NCBI GenBank assembly: GCA_031772625.1
Contig: CM062813.1
Coordinates: 762,910,720-762,974,719, forward strand
Origin: Pinus tabuliformis
Lineage: Eukaryota; Streptophyta; Pinopsida; Pinales; Pinaceae
DNA length: 64,000 nt
Direction of reading: 5' to 3'
Shown here in pieces: positions 29,041 to 40,893 of the stretch. Position 1 is the stretch's first letter, and every line of letters starts with the position of its first letter. The notes beneath the pieces were generated by a model that saw only the letters and a list, made by a program, of their open reading frames with translations, did no database searches and was not told the DNA's origin. The position numbers and the translations under genes were made by a program.

Positions 29041-30304
29041 GTGATTTTAGACTTTGATTGGATCATAATGGCTATCACATGGCGTGAAAGAGAACATGAA
29101 GAACAGGATACGATTTCCATAAATGATCTTGGTATTGTTGAGGCCCTTAGAGATTGTGGGTTACTCAAATGTTTTAGGTTATCTGGGATGAGGGAACAGT
29201 TAGAACTATTGCAGTTTTTGGTTCATTCATGGGATCCAGTGGGAAAGGTTTTTCACATAGGGGACAAAGTGCTCCCTATATTGATCGACGATATTTACTT
29301 TCTCACAAGATTGTCGAGAGGTGGTGCCCCCATTTATCTTTTAGGTTCTTCCCATGGGGGTGAATCAGTGAGGGACTACATTTGACAATTCTGCCATCTA
29401 GGTACACAACCTAGCAAATATGGAAAGATAAACATCCGGGTTTTTCATGATTTGTCCTTGCGAAAAAACCTCTTTACTATCGCAAAGTTGGCAAGTAGTG
29501 TGACACTTCATGTCGTGAATAGATCATACATATAGTATGTGCTCGAGTGTCTCAAGCCAACTACGTTCAACTGGTGTGGGGAAGTACTCTCTTTGATGAA
29601 AGAGTAGCTGACTAAAGTAAAAAAGTGTTAAGATGAAAATTTTTAGCTATGGATCGATCTTGATTGCTTTTAATTTGGAGATAATTCCATTTATGCAACT
29701 TCAGCATGTGACACTGAGTTTAGCTGGTCCTAGAGATCCATGGATGCAGAGATAGGTAGAGTTGATGGCTAGACATGCTGGTCAGTCATCAATCTCATTT
29801 TCTATTGCGTTCTTCAGTTGGCTCCGTCGACAACATATTGTCATAGAGGAGCATCCATATGCAAGGATGGATTTTTGTAAAGATCCGGATTTGAGATTAC
29901 CAGTGGGTGCTCAATGGGGTGCTATAGGTAAATTTTTTTGACCATGTATTTTTTATTTTTTGAGTTTTTACATGTTTTTGTGTTTTTTTAATGTTTCTAA
30001 GACTAAACTAAAAACGTTCTCATGTATGCAGATGTTGGCACTATTCGACCAATGGGTCATCAATAGGAGGCGGGTGACAGTGGGGAGAAATGTTGGAAGA
30101 GTAGTTCTCCAGGATTTGGATCTGATTGAGACACTGGCAGAGTTGCAGCATCATATAGAGGGGTTAATCCTCGGTATACAAGATGTTTGGATCGAGGAGT
30201 TACCGATGATAGTAAAATGCCATACTATTGGTGTACCTAGCCATTGGATGAGGCTATTGCACATGATACCTCAGGCAGTGACCTGTTATCATGAGAATCA
30301 TTAG
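29041..30304 (+). pseudogene. Broken antisense PMD gene of element B
   Basis: Homologue of 16554-17787. The first 115 codons are open, including ITWREREHEEQ, LSGMREQLELLQFLVHSWD and ILIDDIYFLTRLSRGGAP, matching the E protein motif by motif. After 29385 stops and shifts break it, but the region before the intron (MDFCKDPDLRLPVGAQWGA) still aligns. A GT-AG interval at 29928-30031 sits at the same place as the E intron. Exon 2 carries LIETLAELQHHIEGLILGIQ and ends YHENH-stop, matching YREHHQ-stop of E. It is non-functional now. Confidence 0.85.
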
Positions 30305-30479
30305 ATCTACTTAGGATGATTTACTGTATGCATGTTGAGGTTTTGAGGTCAGATGACCAACATGTCTTGGACACAAACTTTTGTAAAAACTTTTAACATC
30401 AACCTATTTTACTTTCACTATTTTTGTATGGTTATGTGTAATCCTATTGAACTATTGATTTGAATTGAAAATTTACTCT
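30305..30479. other. Convergent 3' gap in element B, no gene
   Basis: Short AT-rich spacer between the antisense PMD remnant and the aRNase H remnant, equivalent to 17788-17991 in E. Confidence 0.5.
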
Positions 30480-30897
30480 TTACATATGTCGTAAGTTTGT
30501 TTAACACGTAATTCGCTAAAGAGTCAGTCAATGTGTTAAAGTTTTTGGAAATATGTTGATATTGAATGTAATCAAAATGTCTTTCCAAGAGACTAACTCT
30601 AAGGAATATACGATGAATAGCTGGATTTCGGACGGTATAAACACTCGTAAGTTGTAGTACAACAAGTTGTGAGTCTAGCCTAATGATGATTTAGCGAATT
30701 CCAAATGAAATGGCATCAGAGAGAAGTTCAATCAATTCACTATACTCAATGATATTGTTCATAGAACGACTGATACAAATCCCTTGAAAACTCACTAACT
30801 CTTCACTTGGAGTGAATATGGCCCATGTTGCAGAGGATAGGTTTTGCGTACTACGACTAGCACCATTGACATAACCAACAAATGGTTCCAAAGATTC
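30480..30897 (-). pseudogene. Element B archaeal-type RNase H remnant
   Basis: Reads FVGYVNGASRSTQNLSSATW (30880-30820), MNNIIEYSELIELLSDA and, past a stop at about 30690, IIIRLDSQLVVLQL and the end near 30480. The first catalytic Asp is changed to Asn (VNGA versus ADGA in E). It is preceded on its strand by TTTGTTGCAG, an acceptor-like sequence just before ATG. Confidence 0.82.
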
Positions 30898-31010
30898 CTA
30901 CATCTGCAACAAATGCAAAGCAGATTACTCAGCACATAAGAACTCTAAAAGTCACACTGTGACACACACACACAATCAAAGCATATATACAATGTTTTTA
31001 CTATGCACAA

Positions 31011-32161
31011 TCAAGCATAGTAACGTTTAAGATACAACCCATTTCGAGGATGCAACAATGGAATTCCATCATAATCAACTAACTCATAAGTGCCTTTTTC
31101 CAAAAAAAACTTGACAATGTAGGGGCCCATCCATAGTGGTTCAAATTTTCCTGTTCCTAATTTATCGACTTCTTGATCATAAAGCAAGACTAGGTCTCCT
31201 TCTGAGAATATGCGAAGCTTGAAATTGTGGTCATATTGCACCTTAATTCGTTTCTTATGTTATTCATTGGCCAATGCGACTTCACGACATGTTTCATCTA
31301 GATGGATGAGTTCTAAGAAACGTGCTTCCTCATAAGAAGTGTCAGATAACAAATCAATTGCGAGTTTTAGTGATGAAATCTCACATTGTCTTGGCAAGAT
31401 TGCCTCAAGAGCATACACCAATTGGAAAGGTGTGAATCCAGTTTCATTTCTTACCGAGGTTAGGTAAGCCCAAAAAGTTGAGTACAGGATCAAATGCCAG
31501 TTTCGTTTGTGAACTCCTATCATTCATTGAAGCATTCGCTTAAGGACTTTGTTGATGGATTCAACTTGTCCATTAGCCTGTGGATAGTAAGGAGTAGAAC
31601 TATCATGTGAGATTCCTAACTTGGAAGTTAATTAAGTCATCATGTGATTGCGAAAATAGGAACCATGATCTATAACTATAGCTTGTGGTACACAAAACCA
31701 TGCAAACACATGGTTGAAGAAAAAAAGTGCAGTTGTCTCACCACTATTCTTTAATGTAGGCATCACCTTGGCCCATTTTGTAAAATAGTCAATGACGACA
31801 ATAATATACCTATGCCCCCCGATCGAGTGAGGATTACATGTCAAGAAATCAATGCCCCATTTTTCAAATGGTCCAATAGCGATGACAGGATGCAGTAGTG
31901 TAGGTGGTAATCGAGTTTTACGGTAAAAAATATGGCATGAATGAAAACTTCTGATAGTAGTAATGCAATCGTTAAATATGGTAGGCTAGAAGTAGCTCAC
32001 ATGGAGAAATTTCTGTGTGGTAGCATAACGAGATAAATGTCCACCAAAAGAACTAGAATGACAATCATTTAGAACTTTCTCGGCCTCCTCATGTGTGAGG
32101 CACCTACAAAAAATCGTATCGATACCATGACAATAAGGGGTGTTGCCAATGATCACATAAT
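31011..32161 (-). pseudogene. Element B integrase
   Basis: Pieces in order: the zinc module with CLTHEEAEKVLNDCHSSSFGGH (about 32105-32040), the core start MTCNPHSIGGHRYIIVVIDY (31844-31785), IVIDHGSYFRNHM (about 31680-31640), a part at 31523-31260, and the C-terminal GPYIVKFFLEKGTYELVDYD before LYLKRYYA at 31011. Co-linear with E, with stops at several joints. Element D entered just upstream, so the RNase H part resumes at 40894. Confidence 0.88.
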
Positions 32162-32166
32162 CTTTG
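32162..32166. repeat. Target-site duplication of element D (CTTTG)
   Basis: CTTTG directly before TGTTGGG is repeated at 40894-40898 after GCCAACA. The element B coding sense continues across the pair. Confidence 0.93.
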
Positions 32167-33099
32167 TGTTGGGTAGCAGAGGTCCCATGTAACATTTTTG
32201 GGTCTGATAGCCTAGAAAGTAGGATAAAAATATTGTAAACCTCCGAAATATGCGGAGTGCGAAATGTAAAAGGTTGAGTTAAAGGGTTGTCCACCCAAGA
32301 AATAATATAGAATAATAGGAAGTAAGTCAGTCCGTAGACCATAGGAAGGTATAAATAGAGTGCAGCTCTATGAGGGAAAGGCAGTTCTTTTGGAGTATGA
32401 TCTTGGATCTGAATTGTAATGGGTTTTTGAGAAGAATAGTTTGAAAGCATCTGTAAGTCTAAGTCGAGGATTTGGGTAGTGGATAGAGGCTCTGCAGCTG
32501 TGTGCGTAGAGGCCTGGAAGAGTCTGAAGTTGTGTGCATGGACCCCTACAGCTGGGTGAACAGGGTGGATCTAAATGTATTGGTGATAAAGTGGAAATAA
32601 AGATAAGTTTCTTTTGTAAATTTTGTGTTACAATCTAAATTATCGCGAATCTGACTTTATGTATGGTTAATATAACTGTTTGATCTATGTGCATATGCTT
32701 ATGTTATAGCTGTATGTGAATCTGAGTTTATTCTGAGTGCGCGAACGGGTTAAATCTGTTAAATGTTTGCTTAAAGACCCTTCTAAGTAGATCTAGTTTA
32801 CAATACTTCATCAAATAGATTAGATCTATAAACAACGCGATAATAAAAAGTTAAAGTTATTCTGGGTCCAGACCTGCACGAATACAGAGCAGTGTGAGGC
32901 TGCAGAATGATGCGCAAACCCTCCAGACCACATCTAACATCCCAAGGGTGTGAAAACTTGGTTCCAGCATCCTCCCCTGCTACCTCGGGTGAGACCTCAG
33001 TCTACACTCTACTGGCTGTTACCGAAAGGGCCAGTAGCTGTGGGCTTTTCTTGGCTAAATAATTCTTCCAAACCTGGGTCAGACCCATATAAGCCAACA
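32167..33099 (+). repeat. Element D, 5' LTR
   Basis: 933 bp, TGTTGGG to GCCAACA. By eye roughly 7-8% different from the 3' LTR 39960-40893. TATAAATA at 32350-32357 is preceded by a degraded form of the family palindrome. The triple stem-loop lies at about 32490-32565, best kept in its first unit. Confidence 0.92.
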
Positions 33100-33101
33100 A
33101 A

Positions 33102-33120
33102 TGGTTCCATTGCTGAGACC
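33102..33120 (+). other. Primer-binding site of element D
   Basis: TGGTTCCATTGCTGAGACC begins two bases after the LTR. C has TGGTTCCATTGCCAAGACC (46283-46301) and A, on the - strand, TGGTTCCGTTGC. I could not assign the primer tRNA. Confidence 0.6.
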
Positions 33121-33214
33121 GGGATCTGCCTAAGGGGTGTCTAATGTGAACTTGAAGAATCGAAGGAACCAGGAATAGTAGTAGCTGAGAATACATTAAC
33201 AAGGGTAACAATGA

Positions 33215-34400
33215 CGAGCATTATCTAGCTACCGACATTTAAAGGAGTAGGAGGCGAAGACCCAGAACAATTCTGGTTTGTGTTAACATCAGTATGGAAT
33301 GCACAGCAAATTGTGGATGATAATATCAGGAAGGCTACCTTAGTTAGTGTGCTACAGGACCGAGCGCTGACATGGTACATAAAGTACTCAAGTGAACACC
33401 CAACAGTGGGGACAACAGAAATCCAGATTGAGTTAAAGAAAGAGTTTAGCTGGTCAAAGTCAGAAACATGGTCAATCATAGGGTTCAAGGAGATCGTGAC
33501 GATGCTCGGTGAAACACCGTGGGATTTGGACCAAAGATTGAAAAGTAATATTCGTGAGGCTAACATGACATTTATGGACGTGCAACACTGTGCTTGGTTT
33601 ATGGCATCCTTAACACCACATCTGAGGACGGCTTTGTCACAATAGAAGATCTCAACCTAGGCTGAAGCACTAGAGACAGTGATGAGGTTGCATGAAACCT
33701 CGTTACAAGACCCAAGGTTGGGAGTTCAAAAATCCAAGTGTAGATTCAAACTTTGTGTTTGGAAATGAAGAAGTTAAAACAAGAACAGGCACCATGACCA
33801 GAAGTCTGGGAGGAAGTATGGTGCATAAAGTGCAGGAGTCAGGGACATGATAAAGATCACTGATCGGTCTTAATAAATTATGTGGCAACAGGGGTTACAA
33901 CACCATTGCGACTAGAGGCACAGGCAGGGTCGAGCCCGACAACCCTGCTCTGGTGCACAATCTATTAGGTGGGAGGAAAGCACAGCATTGATAACTGTCG
34001 TCTATTTTCAAAATACAACTAGACCCCCTAGCAGCTATTTTGCAACTTTTTCAGATCAGTGGGCCATGAGGAAAGGGACTGTTGTATCTACCAATTATTA
34101 ATGGACTAGCCACCTACTTACAGAACGCAGACTGAGGTGTGAGGTCAGGATCCATCCGCGACGATCGCGCATCGTGGGTTCCAGTGTCGTGGACAAGGAT
34201 GGGGCAGAATGGGGCCAAGAAGGGGTCGCAAGTAGCTAATCTGCCACAACTGCGGAGGTCCAAGACATTACGCGTGGGATTGTACCAACCCAACCAGAAT
34301 TTCGTGCAATTATTGTGAGCAATCCGATCATGAGATGATAGATTGTCCTATGTTGATAGCATAGATTTGTGAAAAAAGGGTAGCGCAACCAGTAACAACA
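33215..34400 (+). pseudogene. Element D gag: capsid and five zinc knuckles
   Basis: Capsid part: GGEDPEQFWFVLTSVWNAQQ, LQDRALTWYIKYSSEH, MLGETPWDLDQRLKSN and WFMASLTPHLRTALSQ up to 33645. Then zinc-knuckle remnants follow: CIKCRSQGHDKDH, CTIY..GGKHSIDNC, CNFFRSVGHEERDC, CHNCGGPRHYAWDC and CNYCEQSDHEMIDC (about 33820-34350). Compared with A and C, the roughly 600-base N-terminal gag part is missing: the capsid starts about 110 bases after the primer site. Many stops. Confidence 0.8.
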
Positions 34401-34589
34401 CAGAACGTGTAGATGATGAGGTCCAAACCCCGCAAAGAAGATCCCAAAGCCAACATGGTACTAAGAAGTGGCACGGCCACAGGAGCGGATAGAAGGAGCT
34501 TAAGTAAGGAAGACGTAGGGGTGGGTAAGGAGACATATCTGGAAGCTCAAGAGAGTTTCGTGGAAGTCTCTACCCCAAGTAGTAGGGAT

Positions 34590-35190
34590 CAACCTAAGTC
34601 AGTCAGGGATCCCTCGATGATAAATACCTTTTTAGAGACATGTATAAAATTGCTTCATGACAACAGGGTAGTTAAAGGCTTACAGGAACTGATAAATAGA
34701 TGCGTAGGATGGAGTGAACCTCGCGTAGTTTGAAAGTTGGGAAGACATCCGTCGTGCACCGGGAGGAAAATGTGACTAACAATGCAGATCGGCTATTATG
34801 AAATGGATCAGGTCATTCTGGATCTGGGCTAAGATGCCAACGTACTGCCTAAATAGACTTGGGAGTGCATCGGTAAACCTAGACTACAATGGTCCCCTAT
34901 CCAAATGTAGATGGAAAACTAGTAGAAGGTGTTGCCCATGGGAAGGTTGCAAGGAGTTACGGTAGGCCTTGACGGTGCAAGTACTTGGACATACTTTGAA
35001 GTTATTGAGCTCATGGATGAAAATATGCCCTATCCCACATTGTTAGGAATAGACTGGGCCACCAACATGAATGGGGTTATTAATTTAAAGAAGCGAACAA
35101 TGATATTTGAAAAAAAATCACTCTGTGTAGTCATTCCACTGGATTCGGTTGAAGGAACACACTACATTGAACCTGTGCATGATAGATAAA
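34590..35190 (+). pseudogene. Element D protease
   Basis: MINTFLETCIKLLHDNRVVK leads to the catalytic region, where VILDLG is readable at about 34810-34830. Then PMGRLQGVTVGLDGAS (34930-34977) and TLLGIDWATNMNGVINLKKR (about 35038-35097). The active site is the D-L-G form shared with A and C. Stops at about 34730, 34828 and 34852 break it. Confidence 0.8.
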
Positions 35191-35336
35191 GCAATGACGA
35201 CGTAGATTGTAGCTATAGAATGTCTACATAAAGGCGAGAATGGGTCAAGACAACAGAGGATAGAAGAATATCATGAGGCTATGGAGAATCCTGCACTTTC
35301 GATTCATATGAGGAAGACGAGCGGTGGCACAACAGG

Positions 35337-35924
35337 TTGAACAGAGTGACCACGCTACATTGTAACATGGTGACTAAATCTCTGTACTGTGTAAGGGCCC
35401 AGGATCACGAATTGTCGATGTATGATGGGCTGACAATAATAGATGAATTCATGACCAAATTTGAAATCGCAGTACTAAAGCACCAATGGTTTGATGCTAT
35501 GAGGTGGGCGTTGCGCGCAATGCCTGCGCGATGGTGGGGAACACATGAAGGGACTTTCGAAGATTGGTCAATCTGTAGGCGTATGATGAAGATCAGATTT
35601 GGGAAGCCAAAATTATGCATAAAGAAGAAATATGATGGACATGATGACTCACGCATGCACCTTACCAGATGGATCAAAGCCTATGGAGAGGAACCTCAGC
35701 CATAATGGGTGCACTTATTTTATCACACCCTAGAAATCATTCCCAGAAACTGGTATACTAAAACGGAGCTCCGTCATGACATAGGCAAGTGGGATATCTT
35801 GTGCGAAGGGTTTTTGTCGACATTCCTCTTTGAGGATCAATGGATGGATCCTATGGACGAAGCATTACAGCTGGTGAAGGTCGCCATTTTCAAGACGCCA
35901 CTAGAACCAGAAGAAACTATGTAG
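35337..35924 (+). pseudogene. Element D second gag-like domain
   Basis: TTLHCNMVTKSLYC, then MYDGLTIIDEFMTKFEIAV, ALRAMPARWWGTHEGTFEDW, YDGHDDSRMHLTRWIKAYGE, and after a stop FYHTLEIIPRNWYTKTELRH and FEDQWMDPMDEAL. Same domain, same place as in A and C. Confidence 0.75.
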
Positions 35925-36038
35925 CCCGACTAGTCGCGGTAGCTGAGCCAGGCCCTAGAATGCTATAATGTCCAGGTAGAAGATGATGAGGACGATCTTT
36001 GAAATGTCAATATTCCAGAATCGGAGGGGAGCCATGAG

Positions 36039-37560
36039 GTGCGTGGACCCAAAATCGAAGATCTCGATATCACGACGTCATTCAAATTGAACCAAGTCAA
36101 TATCAGAACCAAAGGGGAGCCGAAGTACACAATGCTTGGGGACTATTGGGATGATGCCATAGTGGAGAAGGTCATTGAATTGCTTCAGGAATATCAAGAT
36201 TTGTTCCCAACAAAAATCACGGAGCTAAAAGGGATCCTAGGAGACTTGGGAATGATGAAGAAAATGTTGAAGCAAGATGCGAAACCAATTAAGCAGCGAT
36301 CCTACCAATTGAATCCAAAATATAAAACAAAGGTCCATGAAGAACTGGACAAGATGCTGGCAGCAGGAATCATTGAACCTATCGAGGATTTTGACTGGGT
36401 AAGTTCGATGGCTGTGCAGGAGAAGAAACAAAAGGGAGAGATTCGTATCTGCGTGGATCTCAGGAAGCTCAATGATGCCTATGTTAACGATCTGTTTCCA
36501 ACATCGTTCAAAGATGAAGTACTGGAAAATGTGGGGGGGGGAGGAATCCTACTCCTTCACGGATGGGTTCTCGGGATACCACTAGATCAAGATTGCGCTA
36601 GAAGATAGGAGTAAAACAATGTTCGCCACCGAATGGGGTTGCTTTTAGTACATGGTGATGCCTTTTGGACTGAAGAATGCACCGGCGATATTTTCACGAA
36701 TAGTGGTAGCGGAATTTAAGGAATTTATACACAAGTTCTTAGAGGTCTATCTTGACGACTAGACCATGTTTGGACTAATTAAGAAGCACGTAGCGAGCTT
36801 ATGGTTAATGCTGGATACTTGCCATCGACACTAGATTGCGCTAAATCTAAAGAAGTGTACTTTCCTTATCCCGTTCGGGAACTTGCTAGGCCATGTGGTC
36901 TGTAAGCAGGGCCTGATGGTGGATCCAGCAAAGATCGTTGTCATACTCAATCTGCAAGTGCCGCGAAGTGTCAAACAACTACGCGCCACACTAGGACACA
37001 CGGGTTACTATTGGAAGTTCATCAAAAGCTACGCCCAGATCATGACTCTGATGGAACAATTGCTGAAGAAGGATGCTACTTATTGCTAGAATGAGGAATG
37101 CAACAAAAGTCTGGAGACGCTTAAGGAAAAGATGGCATCAACCCCTACATTGGTCTTTCCAAAATGGGACATTGAGTTTCATGTGCATGTCGACGTGTCA
37201 TGTATCGTGTTGGGGGTGGTACTTACTCAACCAAGAGCAGAGGGAATTGACCATCCGATTGCCTTCGCAAGTCGCTGGTTTTCAAACGCTGAGAAGAATT
37301 ACTCCACTACCAAGCACGAGGGATTAGTGATGGTATACGCACTTCAAAAATTCTGCCACTATCTGCTTGGGGGCCACTTTAAGATGTATACCGATCACTC
37401 AGCATTAAAATACCTAGTGAACAAGCCTATGTTGGGGGGGGCACATTTGTAGGTGGTTGCTATTATTCCAGGAATATGACTTTGAGGTCATCGTAAAGCC
37501 AGGATGTCTAAATGCAGGCCCAGATCACCTATCCTGAATTGAGACTGGTGAAGAACCCAC
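36039..37560 (+). pseudogene. Element D reverse transcriptase and RNase H
   Basis: The RT has WVSSMAVQEKKQKGEIRICV (about 36400-36460) and a YLDD box at about 36750. The connection region reads MLGHVVCKQGLMVDPAKIVV from 36883. The RNase H has VHVDVSCIVLGVVLTQ (about 37180-37230), NYSTTKHEGLVMVYALQKF and MYTDHSALKYLVNKPMLGG (about 37385-37440). A G run at about 36534-36541 and several stops break the frame. Confidence 0.85.
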
Positions 37561-37600
37561 AAATCTAGAGAATGGACTCCCGGATGCACAACTATATGCG

Positions 37601-38879
37601 ATGCACGTAGCGGATGGCCATTTTGAGGATATAATCCATTTCTTAACTACAAGAAGCATGCCACAGGGATATTATGTTCAACAGAAGAAGGAATTGGTGA
37701 TACGCGCAGCAGACTTCACCGTGATTGTAAGACATCTCTACAAAATCGGCAATTTCGAAATATTGCATAGGTATGTCCCGAAGTTTGAGTGAGGATAGAT
37801 CCTGGTCGAAGCACATGTGGGGGTTTCTGGCAAAAATTATGCGGGTCATGGAACAGTCTGGAAGATTCTTCGCACAGGACTATGGTGGCCCACTTTGCAT
37901 CATGATTCAAAAGCACATTGTCGAGCCTGCGACATATGTCAATGGATGGGGAAACCATCACGGAGAGATGAAATGCTGCTTCAACCACAGATGATGCTAT
38001 AGCCATTCGAGAAGTGGGAAATCAACTTTGTAGGACCTATCGAGCCATGAGGGAAGACGGGTGCACGCTATATCATCACTGCGACCGAATATTTGACCCA
38101 ATGGGCAGAGGCACAGCTGGTTAAGGACTGCACGGCTACGATAGCTGTGGAGTTTTTGTTCAAGAACGTACTGACAAGGATTGGGTGTCCCAAAATTCTC
38201 ATGAGCGATTGGGGAACGCATTTCCTGAATGAAACAATCAGCGCACTCACTGAGGAATTCTAGATATATCACCAACAGAGTACGCCACACCACCTGCAAG
38301 TGAATGGGATCGTTGAGGCATTCAACAAAATCTTTGAGACCACATTGACCGAGGTCTGTAATGCGCAATGAAATGACTAGGCCTTGTGCATCCCTACTGT
38401 GCTATTGGCATACCGAACCATGTGCAAGAAGCTAATGAGCCAGATACCTTTTTGGTTAGTCTATGGCAAGGAGGCTGTTATGCCTATGGAATGTATTGTG
38501 CCTAGTCTGCAAAAAGATGGAAATCACAGGTACGGAAAACCGCAGGGCTTTGGAGGAAAGACTCACGCAGCTAGAGGAACTGGAAGAGGAACGGTTTTTG
38601 GCTGGATTCCATCAACAAGTACAGAAACAGCGCGCGAAAGCATGGCATGATCGCCATAACAAGGTGTGCACCTTCAAGGAGAATGATTTAGTATTGCTAT
38701 ACGACATTAAGTTCGAAAAATTCTCTGGCAAACTCAAAATGCATTGGTTGGGACCCTATGTTGTCAAACAAGTTATCGATGGGGGCACGGTTCAGCTTTC
38801 CAAACTCAATGGAGACCCCTTCTCGGGCCGAGTGAATGGCATTTGCCTGAAGCTCTACACGGGCAGGGCGGCTGCCTGA
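37601..38879 (+). pseudogene. Element D integrase
   Basis: An N-terminal linker (MHVADGHFEDIIHFLTT), a zinc module with HCRACDICQW (about 37918-37945), core residues in WEINFVGPI (D changed to N, about 38017-38043) and LMSDWGTHFLNE (about 38200), and a C-terminal part ending MHWLGPYVVKQVIDGGTVQL and VNGICLKLYTG at 38860. Non-functional. Confidence 0.85.
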
Positions 38880-39958
38880 CTAACCATTCGAGGGATAGTC
38901 TCATTGCTCCAGCCAGTTGAAAGAGAGTGCGAGACGGTAAAGTAGTTTGGGGGGAAGAGGTGCGAGTACCAGGATACATGTCGATTTGGCTCATTAACAA
39001 GATTGTGGTTGCACGGTAAGACATGCATCGATGCATTGCTAAGAAGGGAGGTGACCATTCCTGTCACTATTCATGACAAGATGTCTGCATTATGGCAAAA
39101 GGGAGTGGCCGGCAAGCATTTAAGAGACAGAGTATGAGCCATATATGGAACAATCTGCCACAGATTTTACACGAGGACGCTAGAACAGGTGGGAACTAGT
39201 GAATTTGAAATTCGAATTGCTTATAAATCACCGAGAGGCATCCACCAGGCGATCTACACTTCTGGAAAGCACCTGCTGGTTATCGATATGGAGCTTTTCA
39301 TTATCTCTGCACAAGGAGTAAGCCTTAGGGTGGTGATATGGCTGATGAAGAAGCAAGACTCTCTAAGGAACATGGTGGTGATAGTTGTGGGCGTCCCGCA
39401 GCATGTAGCATCAGAAGTAGGGGATGTACTGGAAAAGGGGAGACACGAAGAAGAATTGGTCCAGATGTCGTCGCCTCGCCTAGGGGTAGGTCGGCGAACC
39501 ACAATAGAAAGGTGAAAGGATGGACAAATGGAGACCACGGGTAGAAACAAAGTTAATAAGTCATCTCTGAAGGACCTTGAGGATTGGGATCTCACGGACA
39601 ACAGCACAGGTCTTGCAAAATTTCAACACAAGCTACGACAGATAGTGCGAAGATTAGATACAAAGGTTGGAAATGGTTGCGGTGGTACAAGGAGGTCCTG
39701 TATGCAGCTCCCCCGCTAGAGCTAAAATCCTAGGAGGGGGTGTTCTATGTTAACCGAGCAAAGCATAACGAGCATTATTAGTTGCACGAATTAGTAGAAA
39801 CAATGAAGCAGGAGCCAGACGAAGCGTTGTAGAAGAAAACAAAGAAGCAGTAGGACGACGAGCGTCACTAAGAGGAAGGTGAACCGCGAAGCCATGGCAA
39901 TGCATCTCACCACACCAACGAGTGACTCGAGATGAGTCACGATGATTGTGTTGGGGGA
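38880..39958 (+). pseudogene. Element D accessory coding remnant before the 3' LTR
   Basis: About 1 kb that is absent from C. Readable runs are REVTIPVTIHDKMSALWQKG (about 39050-39110), FEIRIAYKSPRGIHQAIYTS (about 39208-39265) and, in shifting frames up to about 39900, WKWLRWYKEVLYAAPPLELK, VFYVNRAKHNEHY and ELVETMKQEPDEAL. The end carries TGACTC/GAGTCA hairpin words (about 39923-39939) and a purine tract before the LTR, as in A and C. I recognise no domain. It may correspond to the accessory frame of A at 5725-6565. Confidence 0.5.
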
Positions 39959-39959
39959 C

Positions 39960-40893
39960 TGTTGGGTAGCGAAGGTCCCACGTAATAGTTTTGGGTCTGA
40001 TAGCCTAGAAAGTAGGATAAAAATATTGTAAACCTCTGAAATATGCAGAGCGTGAAATGTAAAAGGTCGAGTCAAAGGGTTGTCTACCCAAGAAATAATA
40101 TAGAATAAGAGGAAGTAAGTTGGTCCGCGGACGATAGGAAGGTATAAATAGAGCACGACTCTATGAGGGAAAGGCAGTTTTTTTGGAGTATGATCTTGGA
40201 TCTGAATTGTAATGGGTTTTTTAGAAGAATAGTTTGAAAGCATCTGTAAGTCCGAGTCAAGGGTTTGGGTAGTGGATAGAGGCTCTGCAGCTGTGTGCGT
40301 AGAGGCCTGGAAGAGTCTGCAGCTGTGTGTGCAGACCCTTGCAGCTGAGTGCGCAGGGTGGATCTAGATGTATTGGTGATAAAGTGGAAATAAAGATAAG
40401 TTTCTTCTGTAAATTTTGTGTTACAATCTGAGTTATCGCGAATCTAACTGTATGTATGGTTAATATAACTATTTGATCTATGTGCATATGCTTATGTTAT
40501 AGATGTATGTGAATCTGAGTTTATTCTGAGTGTGCGAATGGGTTAAATCTGTTAAATGTTTGCTTAAAGACCCTTCTAAGTAGATCTGGTTTACAATACT
40601 TCATCAAATAGATTAGATATGTAAACAGCGCGATAATAGAAAGTTAAAGTTATTCTGGGTTCGGATCTGCACGAATACAGAGCAGCGCGAGGCTGCAGAA
40701 TGGTGCGCGAACCCTCCAAACCACATCTAGACATCCCAAGGGTGTGGAAACCTGGTTCCAGCACCCTCCCTTGCTACCTCGAGTGAGACCTCAGTCTGTG
40801 CTCTGTGGGCTGTTGCTGAAAGGGCCGGTAGCTGTGGGATTTGCTGGGCTAAATAATTCTTCCAAACCTAGGTCAGGCCCATATAAGCCAACA
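39960..40893 (+). repeat. Element D, 3' LTR
   Basis: 934 bp, TGTTGGG to GCCAACA. TATAAATA is at 40143-40150 with the palindrome core GTCCGCGGAC at 40123-40132. The triple stem-loop is well kept: CTCTGC/GTAGAG (40283-40304), GTCTGC/GCAGAC (40315-40336) and CCTTGC/GCAGGG (40337-40358). Followed by CTTTG. Confidence 0.93.
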
